A DNA stretch of 64,000 nucleotides from Mytilisepta virgata (lineage: Eukaryota > Mollusca > Bivalvia > Mytilida > Mytilidae), in contig CM051518.1 of NCBI GenBank assembly GCA_028015205.1, forward strand, positions 59,599,978 to 59,663,977. The letters are read 5' to 3'. This document shows, piece by piece, positions 46,601 to 59,400 of this stretch. Within the stretch, counting starts at the first letter, position 1, and each line of letters opens with the position of its first letter. Under the pieces are notes generated by a model. That model made no database searches. It was given only the letters and a program-made list of their open reading frames with translations, and was not told the DNA's origin. A program made the translations under genes and the position numbers.

Positions 46601-49600
46601 TCGAAATAAAAAATGTGCAAAATTGGCCATCTCCGCACCTATCACATATAACAGGTCTATTCTGTATTAGTCTTGCATAAAAGTGTAAAAATATTTTAAT
46701 ATTATCATATAATAAACAAATTGACTGGAATTACTTCCCCTTGTTAGTATGGATCCTCTTTGAGACGGATGTATTGCTATTCTTTCTTCATTATATTAAA
46801 ATTTTTAGGTCAAATTATTTCTTTTTAAATATTATTCATATACTTATGAAAGAAATTTTGGTTTGTTTGAAAAATTTACAAATTAATCAAACTTAAATTA
46901 AAAAAAAATAAACATAGAAGTAACACTCATATTATTTGTATATAGTGATAAACTAAAAATTGTGTCTGTAATACAAATCCATATAAGCATAAAATGTAGG
47001 TCATAATGACCCAATTATTGTATGACTTCTCAGTACTACCCAAGGCACATCCACTGATGAAGTTTAATTGATACACTATGAAAGAAAGAAATGAACCTAA
47101 ATGCAAAACTCAACCACATAGTTTGGACCTATGGAAGGACAAGGGTAACTCTATATGCCCCATCCTCATGAAAAAATCAAATAGCTTTAATTCAGCAAAT
47201 ATTTTCCAGTGCCAAGAAAAAATTACTTTCAGATATTCTCCTTTTGTTAGTAAAAGTAATACAACTTGAAACAAAATACATACATCTATAACTCTGCTAA
47301 GTAAATCTATTGCTGCATTATACTGCTTGTTTCTATAGAAATCTTTTGCAGATAACACATCGCTGTGTATAGGTGCCAGTAGCTGTAATTGTTGTGTAGC
47401 TTCCTCATTTACTGGTTCTTTTTTTAGCTGAAAAAGATTAAAATTATGAAGCCTACCTTAACTCTTCAAAATTAAACACTAACCATTAACTTTTTCTATA
47501 AAATGTGATTTTTATTGTGCATGTGATCGACATGAGACATTACACATGCATTGCTACTGCACAGGGTCGTAATGAATAAAAAAATAAATAAAAAGGTAAT
47601 GGTTAATATTACATATATTTCATTCATGTAATTTCTTCATTTCTTGTCTAACATTTGTAGTTTGTAGTGCTTGTTCTCTATATAACTTTTAATGTTTCAT
47701 AGGTATGCCTGGTTTCTGAAATCTAGATTTTATCAGTTTATTGTTGTGATATTTATTACCAGTATTTATATTCCATACATTGTAATCAAAATGTATATGA
47801 AAAATTACCAATCCATATAATACTGTACTCTGTGACAAGCGACTTATTTCTGTATCATAAAAAAATTACTCATGTAACTTCATCTAACAACTTACCACTG
47901 TCTGATAATCTTCTCTTGCTTCTTGTAACTTTCCCTGTTTTAACAGTACATTTGCACGTTGCAGTCTAGCCTAAAAAATTTCTCTGTAATTAGCAGCATC
48001 AAATAAAACCCAACAAAACTCATGTGATGCTACAAATCATTTCAAAACCTATATATTTCTGTAACAAAGTTTTCACATCATATAAAGACGATGAAATTAA
48101 GTCTTCGAAAATGTATATACTGCCTTTCATGTCTTGTCATTCCAATACCGCAACTGAAATTGTCAACAATGGCCCTGACATTGTTACAATAGCCTTTAAT
48201 ATCTGTTGTCAAACATTGGTTTTCATGGGTTTTTTTTACACCTAACAATGGAAACCTATTATTTGTAGCTGTCCACAGTCAGGAATATTTTGGTCCTGTT
48301 AACAGTCAGGAATATTTCGGTCACCGGCATGTATTATTTGCTTATATCTGTTAGTTTCTTAACCTTATTTGATAACTGGATGTTTCCTATTTTACTAAAA
48401 TTGGTTGAGCAACTTTGGGCTTGACACATGCTGTGGGTTTCCCACTCATTGAAGGTTGTGTGGTGATTGATAGATGTCTATTTCTGGTATTTTAAATTTG
48501 GAGAATTTGTCTGCTTGACATTTTTCTCAATGTAACATTACTTTCTGGTAGGACAATACAAACATTGTATCTACCAAATGTACTTTACTTGCCAATTAAA
48601 TTTTATATTTTACTGTTGGTTTTCATTTCTCAGACAATTTAATGCTGCTATATATTAATAAATAATAATCTGTTTTCAATAAACAAACTAAAGATTATCC
48701 CCCTTGAACGAAAATCAACAGTAATCATTGATTGTATCTTTATAGTCAAAACATACTGCTGTAAAATCTGGTTTGAGTTCCATAACTTTGTCCAGATCCG
48801 GAAGAGCTGATTTTGATTTCCCGAGAGCTAAATATACGGTAGCTCGTCTAAAATATGTTAAGTAGTTCCTCTTATCTCCATCTGAAATATATTTATCAAT
48901 AAAACATTTTACATCGTCATTCAGTAAAATCAGATAATGAAACCTAATATCTTCAAGAATCAATAAAGACGTTTATAAGATCACCAACTGCTACTGTAAA
49001 TTATTAGTCTTAATTAAAAATAAAGTATTTTCTCAATCAGAAAAATACTTCTCCCAGAGCATCAATATTATTATTAATAACACATATATGTATACAAAAC
49101 ATACATGTTCTCTTTTGTTGGCCTGAACAAAAAGTTTCCTCTTTGGTAGGCCAAAATTTAATAACTTTTTTGTGAATTTGTCAATATCTTCTAATGAAAT
49201 TAATATTTGTTTTTGGGAAAAATATAAACAAGCATTTTTTTCCTTCATGCACTTCCTTAGAATTTTTGTAACCTTATCTAAATACAATTTATCTTCGACC
49301 TTACCAACAGCTGCATGATAGTGTGACAATGCTTCAGCTAACTGTCCAGCAGCCAGAAGTTTCTTTCCCATTGCCAAATGCTCTTCCACATCTTTACTGG
49401 CACTATATACACCTGTAAAATAGAAGCTTTACCTATGAAGCCAGTAATTTACACTAATTAAAATTTATAGGGGGGGGGGGAGTTAAAGAAAACATGTTTT
49501 GTTTTGCTAACAATTAAAAAATTGACAAGTTGGGTAGGTAGGAATTTGGAAAATATACTTTTTTTTCTTTTACAAAAAAAATAATCAAATTTTCATTCAA

Positions 49601-51278
49601 TTTTTCAATAAGGCTTCATTTAAAATTTTAGGATGAGTGAACCAAACAACTTTTTTTTAACCTGAATGAACTAATATGAATACAGTTTTCAAATGTTGAA
49701 ATGTACTGTACAACTGTATAAAAACTAATAAAGTTAGTGACTTTTGGAAAATAACTGGATTCTTACAAATTTTCCCCAAAAAAGTATATTTTGCCACTCT
49801 AATGTTTATGAAACTTGCAACTCTTTCTATCAAGTTTTCGGCGGCCAAGATTTGCTTGCAATGCTATTTTAAGTCCACGTATATAAAAGGTTTTATCACA
49901 AGTAAAATGTACATTGGTATGTCTTCGGAGAATTTACAGCATATTTTCTGAGTTTCATCACGTTCTTCCAAGTTTTTCCACATTTTCTCTTGAGGATTAA
50001 CATGACAAATTCACGGAAAAAACTCCGAGAACGAACGTGATTTTTAACTGAAACTTGCTGTGTGTGCTGTAGTCAGTTAAAGGTAAGTTTAAACATATGC
50101 ATGACATTTAATTGCATGAAAACAAACCAGTTTAACCAGTGGAACAAATATACAATATGGAACTAATTTCACCAGGTAAAGGAACAAATATTACAATATG
50201 TAACTTATTTCACAAGAATGGAATATATTTCATCAGGTGAAGAGCCAATTTCATAATCCATGGAACATATTTCACCAGGGAAATCATGGAACAAATTTTC
50301 ATTTAAATTATCCTATGAAAAAAATTCCTCCTAGAACTAATATCCCGTAAAATTTATTCCAGTGGAACCTATTCATATGAACAAATTTTGGCTCAAACAT
50401 GCGCGAGTTACCATGATTTTCAACAAAGAGGATTACTGCTGTCACAAAAGCTGCTTAACCAAAGTTTTATCAAGGATAAGTTGACGTCATCAACTTAGGA
50501 AATTTAACGGTCATCACAAATTGATTGACCGTTACAGCGTTCCAATATGATAGACTAAGATGATCTTGGACCTATCCCCATCGTTGTACCTCCACCAATT
50601 GTGACTTCCACTGGGTTGACTATGTTGAACTTCACTACGAGTGCTGTATACAGAGCAGGAACTGCTTATCTTTCCGTAGCATCTGAGTTCAGTCGGTTCA
50701 TTATTTTCAGTTTTCAGTATTTAATTGTTGTGCTTGCGGTTCTTTATTTTTTCTTCCCGGGTTTGTCTTTCTAATGGATTGCTGTTTTTGTTGCTCAATA
50801 GGTATATTTGTCCTTTTTCCATGTAAAAAGTGTCCGGAAATGGGTCCGGGAATACTTTGTGCATTATACTGACATCATGGATTCCGTGACAGGGCTCTAA
50901 AGGGAAAAACTCATGAAAACTGCCTCAACAGCCGGGGTAAGTACATAAAAACATGATATTTATTAATTGTACACACCCAAGAGTAGAATTCAATACTTTA
51001 ATCCATGCTAATAAGCGTTTAAATATAGATTTAGGACAATCCTTGAAAAATGCGTTGCATTCCTGTCGCTTCTCTACGAGAAGCTCTATTGATAGTCGAC
51101 TTTATTATTTACAGAATCTTATTGATAGAACCTCCGATTCCTGTGATGAAACTACAGTAAACATTAATTGAAATCACTGCTTATGCTTACCTATCAAACA
51201 AATATCTAAACTCAAAATCAGAAGTATAAAAGACTTCTCAATGTTAACAGAATCCCAAAACTGTTTACAGCCAAACAT
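40658..51278 (-). CDS. DNAJC3: DnaJ homolog subfamily C member 3 (p58IPK), ER co-chaperone
   Basis: Eleven exons on the - strand: 51278-51191, 49412-49305, 48881-48757, 47970-47896, 47427-47284, 46482-46301, 44453-44228, 43194-43074, 42202-42070, 41156-41011 and 40803-40658. Phases match throughout and give 497 aa; the human protein is about 504. Exon 1 supplies a signal peptide ([16 protein letters not shown]). Residues about 35-380 are TPR repeats ([52 protein letters not shown]). The J domain starts at [12 protein letters not shown], about residue 390, with HPD at 420-422. The Gly/Phe-rich tail ends FKFHFN, identical to vertebrate DNAJC3. In animals this protein works in the ER lumen: its TPRs bind unfolded clients and its J domain stimulates the Hsp70 BiP. 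It is induced by the unfolded protein response and is linked to restraint of PERK-family eIF2alpha kinases. It lies head to head with DZIP1. Confidence 0.95.
41327..41823. repeat. Direct duplication of about 155 bp, 341 bases apart
   Basis: 41327-41481 and 41668-41823 share atgattaagaaac, ttgaaattgacaccatatct and cttttcat[ct]tacattctcc in order, with about 90 percent identity by eye. In intron 9 of DNAJC3. Confidence 0.75.
41920..42035 (+). repeat. Possible tRNA-like SINE fragment
   Basis: cctcagttggtagagcacta resembles a tRNA D-arm and A box. A B-box-like ggtatgatatc follows about 40 bases later. The cloverleaf is not convincing, so I treat it as a tRNA-derived repeat and not a gene. Confidence 0.35.
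43715..43960 (-). repeat. tRNA-derived SINE, copy 3 (head missing)
   Basis: Contains tgtttaacgtccagcggcaa, agaccgacacaatgagcagg and gctcttaatcctat, matching the body and tail of the copy at 740-1112. The tRNA-like head is absent. (ATGA)n flanks the tail. In intron 7 of DNAJC3, in the same orientation as the gene. Confidence 0.65.
44898..45690. mobile_element. Non-autonomous DNA transposon with 5-bp target duplication
   Basis: Termini cagggttctcgctaag (44898) and cttagtgagaaccctg (ending 45690) are inverted repeats. GTTAT directly precedes the left end and directly follows the right end. Both subterminal regions have palindromes: atgcgtccctgggacgcat near 44974 and atgagtcccaggactcat near 45647. 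No transposase ORF. In intron 6 of DNAJC3. Confidence 0.75.
45960..46200. repeat. Possible repeat with terminal palindrome
   Basis: atagcgagagcagtgagcgc followed by tat forms an ATAGCG/CGCTAT stem. The stretch ends near cctcgcatcattggccacgc. Only suggestive of an element with a hairpin end. Confidence 0.3.
50130..50395. repeat. Degenerate tandem repeat of ggaacaaatttcaccagg-like units
   Basis: Words such as tggaacaaata, ggaactaatttcaccaggt, ggaatatatttcatcaggtg and ggaacatatttcaccaggg follow one another at irregular spacing. In intron 1 of DNAJC3. It looks like an old satellite. Confidence 0.55.
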
Positions 51279-51350
51279 ATTTGTCAACTAAACAGGACAC
51301 GCATTACATGAATTTTGATGCTGAGAAAATGTTTTTCAACACTTTTTAAT

Positions 51351-51369
51351 CGTGTTCTCCCAGGATTGG
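51351..51369 (-). promoter_or_regulatory. ERSE-like element upstream of DNAJC3
   Basis: On the - strand the sequence reads CCAAT, nine bases, ACACG. The consensus ER stress response element is CCAAT-N9-CCACG (NF-Y plus ATF6/XBP1), so there is one mismatch with exact spacing. It lies 73 bases upstream of the DNAJC3 start codon and in the functional orientation. Mammalian DNAJC3 is a known unfolded-protein-response target, so the placement makes sense. Binding is inferred. Confidence 0.5.
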
Positions 51370-51380
51370 TTAAATTTTTT

Positions 51381-51389
51381 ACTTCCGGG
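51381..51389. promoter_or_regulatory. ETS-type (GABP-like) site in the shared promoter region
   Basis: ACTTCCGGG, the reverse complement of the CCGGAAGT consensus, lies 12 bases beyond the CCAAT box. Such sites are enriched in divergent promoters of animal genes. Assignment is by motif only. Confidence 0.35.
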
Positions 51390-53416
51390 TCAAAAAGTTA
51401 GAAACGCTGTAATTATGTTAAAACGAGAACAGATTTTTTTATTTACTGGGAATTATAAAATATAATCTTACATATGGATCAGATAAATGTCTTAATCAAA
51501 AATAGAAAGTTATATCAAATTGAATAAATACATTGCTTTTTAATTGTGAATACTTCTCGCCAATGCGAGATCGGGGTAAATTCCAACATGGACGAATTTT
51601 GATTTGTTGACACTTGTCAACATGACATTTTACGACTTTTCTTATAAATGCAAAATGTTTTCATGACAGAAAAAAATCACACGAGCAAGATTTAACAGCA
51701 TCTTTCTGGATATTGGTTAGGGTTGCAATATATGAAAGGGAAACAGTGTATTCACCTGTGATTAACTAATAACCGCCAGGTGCAAAATTTATCCGTTTTC
51801 ACTTTAAAAGGTAATGATATTAGAAATAACAATGATCAAATTGAATGAACTGCAGTTTCATGCAATGTACTACCAGAAAGATTTATGGTGTGCAGAATTT
51901 TGAATTTTTAAACAACCGCCAAACAAAACCTCTAATTTTTTAATCACACTTATCCCAATTAGCATGTTGAAACTTGCATAACTTTCCAGAATGGGTTTTG
52001 TTAATTTTTTGCTGTTTTTGAATTTGATGTGATAAAATTGCCCTAAATAATAAAAGATCAACAACAAATATTATTTTTTATAGCCTAGGAAAGTAAATTG
52101 ATGTCTTCAAATTTAATATGAAACATATATGACCTGGAAATCGAGCAAGCGTACTGTAACATGTAAGGTTTTCGGTACTTCGTGAAAACTTTGTAATAGC
52201 AGGAATATGTGACACTTGAGTCTGCATATTTTTTTATGTTGTCAGATTAGATTCTAAGTGGATTCTTTCATACCTATTTTTACTTTGATGACATTGAAGG
52301 TTTAAAAAGTTGATGCAAGTCCATAAATAATTTATTTTGTTCAAGTAATCTTTATTCACTTGTAATCACATTGGAAGAAAATGGCTTAACGAGATTTCAC
52401 ATGGCTGCCACCATTTTGCTGAAACATTTTATCCAGCATAGTAATGGGAATAATTCGATTGACATCTCTAACCATAAAGCTTATTATTGGAGGCACATTC
52501 ATTTTACTGTAAAAAGTTCAGGTTCACATATCCTATGTTTAACAGTTACAGTTCCAGTTTTTAACAGTATCTAAAGGCAGTACCTTATTGATGTGTATTA
52601 TACATGAGCATTGTATTGATATATCATGATATTTTTTGCTGGCGATACTCATCCCTAATTGTTCTTTGTCAAGCAAGACTGATGTTTTTCCAGTTTTAAA
52701 AGACAGATTTCTAGCAAGCTATTTATTTATAACATTGTATATTAACTTTGTCAATTTGTTGTTGTTGGCTATATAATAATAAAAAAAATATATATGTATA
52801 AATACTACCACAGGCAAGAGACAGATTTAGTGCAAATAAATGATTTGATTTGATCATCTATTAAGACATTATATGAAGATCATTATGAATACATACAAAT
52901 TTAAAAAAAGGTATTTGTGTATATGAGTTTGAAAGTTTGTATGTCTACTATAGTTGCATAGTTTGAAAATTTGACTAGTTTAGAACATGCAAGATAGGAA
53001 AATTTATTGTTTTGAAAATATCTTGAACTGTTGACATTTGTGTTTGCTATTCTGTGACTTTACCTACATGTAGAATAATACTAATCAGCTGACTAATGGT
53101 ATTAAATTTAATTTCACATACATTATTTTTTATGCCTCTAAATTAACCTTGTTATAAATAAACAACTTTTGTCAGGATTTGTACTGTTATAGTATCAAAC
53201 ACATCTGTGAGAGGTGTTTTCATTTCCCAGTACCTAACCATGTGTTTTGCATTGATTTTTTTTAATTGCATTTATTTCAAATAAAAGATTAAAGTTAATT
53301 GCTTTTGGTCTTAAAGTAGTTGCAAGCCATTATGATTGTAAAGTGAGTATATAGGTACATGTACATGTAAAAAATATCTAAATTTAGGATTGACTGTCTT
53401 TATTTCATCATTTTAG
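51390..53416. other. Divergent promoter region and 5' flank of DZIP1
   Basis: No coding exon seen. The acceptor ttttag six bases before the DZIP1 ATG means at least one DZIP1 5' UTR exon lies upstream, probably here, but I cannot place its donor. The remainder is AT-rich. Confidence 0.4.
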
Positions 53417-53422
53417 AAAGCT

Positions 53423-56400
53423 ATGGCAACACAGATGATGTTCTCACCAATGCATGACCCAGCTATATCGTATATGAATATGAACGGGTATCCTAATACT
53501 TCCAAGGGAAATGGTAGAAGTTTTGCATTCAGAAAGAGATATGAAAGAGTTGACTGGAGGAAGATATCTTCAGTTGACCTTGACCATATATCAAGAACAC
53601 TCGATTTTAATTCATTACAAGAGAATATTTTGAACATTACATTTTGTAACATAGAAGCTGAATTGGTAAGGACAGGTTTTTTTTAAAATGAAGTATAACA
53701 TTTGGTTATCTTGAATTCATCCTAAATACACTTTTAAAAAAGTATTTTAATAGACAACTGATGTACATAATCAGATTTATGAAGTTTATGGTAAGGAAAA
53801 GAGAGAAATAGTTTTCAAATGTGAATCCTATCTGTATTTTAGTGCTCAAACAATATGTATAAAGGATCCTAAATGTTCCTTTCAGTTAAGATAAATTTAA
53901 CCTGAAATTGTATTTCTGGACAAAGGAAATGTTTATTAGTGATAAATGGTTACAACATATAATATGTAATTTTTGTAATTGTTGTTTTTGTCTTTTTCTC
54001 AGGATTTGCGATCAGTAGACCCAAATTTTGTAAAACTATTTAAACTAGCACAGTTAACAATAGAATACTTACTGGTAAGTGCAAAGACATTTTTATATAT
54101 GTTTAAACTGATTTAAATTTGATTTGAATTTTAGTAGACCTATATGTATAAAATTACTTGTACTTGAAAGTAGAATATGTACATTGATAAATTTAACACT
54201 TGTGGTTAATTTACTGCTTTTCAAATAATAGTGCATAACTGGTAACAACACAGTATTAGAGAAAATTGTTAGTTGATACACATGCTAGGCTTTTTTACCC
54301 ATTTATTATTATAGTTTAAAAAAACAACAGTCTTAATGCAGTTTATTGAGTTATCTCCCATGTCATTTTTGTTTCAGCATTCACAGGAATACTTATCTGG
54401 TGTGGTTGCATCTGTTGAAGAAAAGATAAAAGCAGCCCAGGAGGTATTTGAAGAATAACATATACATTTTACTATGTACATGTACATGTATATATATTTG
54501 TATGTAACCACGTATCATTTATTGAAGATAAAATTTCTGTACACATTAAAAAAAATTGTAGGTCCAGTCAATTGAAGGAAAAATTAATTTTTAGAGAAAA
54601 GACAACAATCCCTTTTATACGTAGCTCATTTACATGCAACTTGCATTTTCTTGAAGTCTTTTAGACTGCAAAAAAATTCATGATAGACAAAGTTCCACTA
54701 AAAAGGGAGCTGACCAATTTCCTAGTTACTAAGGGGAGGTCATTTTCTACTTCCATCTCTGTAGGTGTTGGAGTAAAATGATAGTTTACACATACTATCA
54801 AGACCTCGATTTATTTAGATATTCATATAAAGCATGTAAGTTGTATTTTGTGTATCATTTTATATTTGTTTAACAAAAATAAAAAGTTCGAAGGAAACTT
54901 CGATTATTATGGATAAAAAAGATTCAACAATTCATTAATAAATCATTCAGTTGATTGACTGGCTGATTAAAAACCTTGGTATAAAAATTGATATTCATTA
55001 ATCTACTCTTGCAGAATTGTTTTCAAAAAACACAAAAGATCAGTATATAGTGATCGTCAATTACTGGAAATAAAACTTATCTGTACAGAAATTTCATCCA
55101 CAAAGTGATGTTTTGACAAATAATAATTGATTTGACATAATGAATAAAATTTATATTGTTTATAATTTGGAACACAAAAATTAGTTTGAGATAGAAGAAA
55201 ATTAAACTCATGCAAATTTTACGAAACATTTCACTGTAAAACATATGTGACCAAAAAGAATTGTACTCAAGTGATCATAAATTTGAGATATTGACAGTAA
55301 ACTGTATATACCAAATGTTATCATAGTATAAATAAGGAAGATCATTTTCAAATTAATATGACTATTCCGAATAAGACTGACAATTTTTTTGTTAAAGGAA
55401 AGTGCTAAAACAAAAGAAGAAGTAGAAAAAGTGAAGAAAGAACTTGCAGATGTCAAAAAAGAAAGTCACAAAAGGAAGAAACTGTTAATAGCACAACAAC
55501 ACATGATACATGCTGGATCAGGAAGCTACAACAAGGTACATGATTACACTCGAATTTAACGAATCATAAAAAAGGGAGATAATAGGAAAATGACACACCA
55601 AACAAAGAACATCAAAAGTGTTCTCACAAGAAAAATTCATTATTTTTTGTACAGTTTTCAATAAATAAGCATGAAAATCAATTTTCACTCTGATTTCAAG
55701 CTATTTCGTGAAAATTTAGGTGTCAAATTCTCTGAATGAAATCAGAATATAGAACAAAGTTATAAAAAGTTTGTGTACCATATTTGCCTGGGGATAACAC
55801 AAATCAACATATATGTATGATCCAAATTACAAAAGTAGTAAAATGATTTAATGTACCATGTGTATGTTTCCCAAATGAAATTCTTGTTATTAATATGGGT
55901 TTCATCTATTTTTTTACCAATTTTTATAGCATTCATAGGTGCAATAAAACCATGAATTCAATTATCTAAATTTTAAATTTATTAATTGTTCCTACCAATT
56001 CGAATATAACATATTTTATATCTAATATTGCACTTTTCAGTGTCCATTTTGCTCAAAGGCTTTCTTGAACAACACGTTTTTACAGTCGCATATGACTCGT
56101 CGCCATGGCGAACATTCTGGTAAGGCAGCTTCTGTAGCAGTTTCCCCTGATGAAAGACAGATTTCAGTAGAGTCACCAGCTTTAAGGGAACTGCAGGCAA
56201 GACTAGAGGCGACCGAGGCTCAATTACAGCAAGAACGCCTAGCTGTAAGTAGTAAACAAATTCATAAATTTTGAAACATGATACGAGTGAATATGTATGT
56301 TAATTAAAAAGGAATGAAAATAAAAACATTTCCCTGTGAATGTTTACATCTTAAAGGCGTTTCATTATCACAGTGTGCAATGACAGAATGGCACCCGCCA

Positions 56401-59400
56401 ATCTCAGGTCACTTATCATTAAAGATAGAAGTAAGAAATGTATTTGTTAGTACAGGGAAACATAATATACTGGTTATTGGTAACATATAATTTTTGTTCA
56501 TTTAAAGAAAGAATATAGAAACCATGTCATAGCTGCATTCTTCAGCTGTCACATAATTGACATTTAGCAAAGAGTTTTACTCAGACCAGTTCTAGGAGCC
56601 ATCTTAAACTCACAGTTGGTGGGAGATTTTTCTCTATATTGAAGGCATCTTGTAACTTTTAAGATGAAGAACAGCAATATAAGCTTTGCTTTAACTTTTG
56701 CCATGTACATGTATATGTTAGGATTTTTGTATCAAAAATTTATCCACCATATCCTAACCTATATAATATATAGCTTTGTATTGGATGGGAGATGGAGAAA
56801 AGACTAATTATTTGTGATAAGTTGATTAATTTCAAGAAAATTTAATGTTTTTTTTTCTTACTTTAAAATTTCTTTTTTCAGAAATCAGAAATTGTGAAGA
56901 AATCTGAAACCAGAGTCACAAAAAGAGTGATATCTACTGATGATAACAGGACAGAAGAACATATGGTACTGTAACTTTAGTCATACAACAATAATTTAAT
57001 ATTGGATGTAATGTGTCATTTGATTGGTCAAACTTTTTTCGTCTATATCATATAGACTAAATTTTCTTTTCTACTATGACGTCATTAAAGGGAATCTTGA
57101 TGTTTAAGATGTCAAAACAACTGTTGGAATTAAATTATAAGGATTGACTTTAATTTTGTTTTCAGTCTATTCCAAATAACCTCAATGCACATGGTGCACA
57201 CTTTCATATAACCCGCTATGGGGGTTATTTAGTGTGCATCAAGTGATTGAGGTTATTTCTTCATAGACTGAAAAAAAAAATTGAACGAAAAAATTGTTGT
57301 GAATCTGTGTTCTTTGTAATGTTTATAACATTTTGAGAAACCTTGTGCATGTCACTTAGTTTTAATGAAAAATTATGATTTATTTTGCTTCAAAACTACA
57401 ACAGACCTTGAATTTTTTCTATACATTGACAGAAAAACTCCAAAAGGTTAAAAGATTTACCCAATGAGTCTTTTCTTTGTAAACATTCAGTGAGATTTTA
57501 CCAAAACTTTAGAGTTTGTTTTTAGGGTATTAGCATGAAGTGTCCCGTTTCATTGTATTTTATTTTTACCTTGTAATTTCTGCATAAATTAGAAAACATT
57601 TATTGTGGCTTTGGTTTTTAATGTACAAATATGTATTTGAAAAATCTGAATTTTATATCCAAATACCCTTTCTAACATTTCCTTTCTTTTTTGTTGTAGC
57701 AAGAATTAGAGAGGATGAAAGATCAATTTATGAGAGAAATAAGAGAACTTAATGAGAGATGTCATGCCGCAGAACTTGCCAAAGACCAAATCGAACAAAG
57801 GCAAACGGGACGGTCATTTCTAGGGGATCTTCAGGATGACATAGAAATTGAAAAAGAGAATCTTAGAGAACAAAGGGAACAGGTTGCTATGTTAAAAGAA
57901 CATTTACAAGATAAGGTAATGATGTTCATCTCAATATTTACACTTACCTGCATCTTTAACTATATGCAAATTTCATCTCCCTCTTCATGCAATCTCGTGG
58001 ATAGAGAAACATATTTCCTATGAATTTATTTTATTCACAACCAAATTCCGTAATCAGTACAGTCAGATACATATAATTAAAAATCTTCTGTCATTCAGTT
58101 CTATGGAAATATTCATTGTAGTACTACGTGAATTTAAATTTTTATTTGGGATACAGATAAATCCCTCTTTATGTTTCATCTCAGAGGTCAAAGAATACAT
58201 ATATATGAAAGGAAAACAATTTAGCAGAAAGAAAATTAATATAGGGACAAATTTTTATAATGCACTTATAATTATTAAGCATGCATTAATATTTTTTTTA
58301 GGTCAATGCAATGGAAACTAAGATAAGTAAAAAATTTGGGAAAAAAGAAAGAAACTACCAGAAAGCTATACAGGATCTGAATAAACAACATGCTGATGAT
58401 CTGAGGAAGGTATGTGGTATATAATGAAATTAATGAGTTCTTCAGAGGATTGTGAGAGAACTTTTCAGTTTAAGAACAAAACAATTTATATTTAGTCTTA
58501 TAAAATTAATGTAAAAGCAAATATTTTCATTGGGGATTGAATTTCATTTGTTTTGTGAGTAAGTACAATCAACCAGATTTAATCTCAACAAAATATAACC
58601 CCTTATTTAATCAGTATTTGTTAAATTTTGAATCCACAAAATTTTATTCCGAGGAAGTGTTTTTAAGAAAAGAACTCTAAAAATTTTACACCATAAAAAT
58701 TTGTAATTTCACGGTAACTCCAGATTTGTTATCTTACAGTTCTGTGGATCCTGTACTTGCATTTGTTTAATATGTTTAGAACCTATCATAATTCAAATAA
58801 ATTTCCGAAGTCACCTTGACGTTTGTAGAATATTTTCATGACAGTCTTTTTCCCACACCGTCGTAGATGTGAAGGGTGTGGTTTTACCTGTCATACAGTA
58901 ATATAGTGAACCCTATGTATCAGTAGATAGCCTGCAATGAAGTCCTGTTTGATTTTACTTCATTGTAATATTGGTTTTTCTTGAAGAAAATTCTTTAATT
59001 CATGGTTCAAACAGAAGATTAGGTTTTTGTCGAGCCTGCGACTTTAGTCGCAGAAGCTCGATATAGGGATGGTGATCCGGCGGCGGCGGCGGCGGCGTTA
59101 ACTCACTTCTTTAAAGCTTTGTATTTTAGAAGGTGGAAGACCTGGATGCTTTATACTTTGTATATAGATGCCTTATGTTACGACGTTTCCGTCTGTCATA
59201 TGTACATTGTCCTTGACCTCTTTTTCATGGTTCAGTGACTACTTAAAAAAAAAGTTAAGATTTTTTGTAATGTTAATTTCTCTCTTATTATGAGTAATAG
59301 GATAACTATATTTGGTATGTGCGTACCTTACAACGTCCTCATCCCCATCAGACAGTTTTCAATTGACCTCGACCCCATTTCAAGGATCAGTGAACAAGGT

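Noticed and set aside
49033..49304. Extension of DNAJC3 exon 2 past the donor at 49304
   Set aside because: The frame stays open but loses TPR similarity exactly at gtaagg. The next TPR exon at 48881 joins in phase.
49657..49848. [10 protein letters not shown]... as the first exon of DNAJC3
   Set aside because: It has no hydrophobic signal segment in the right place and no phase-1 donor. The exon at 51278-51191 has both.
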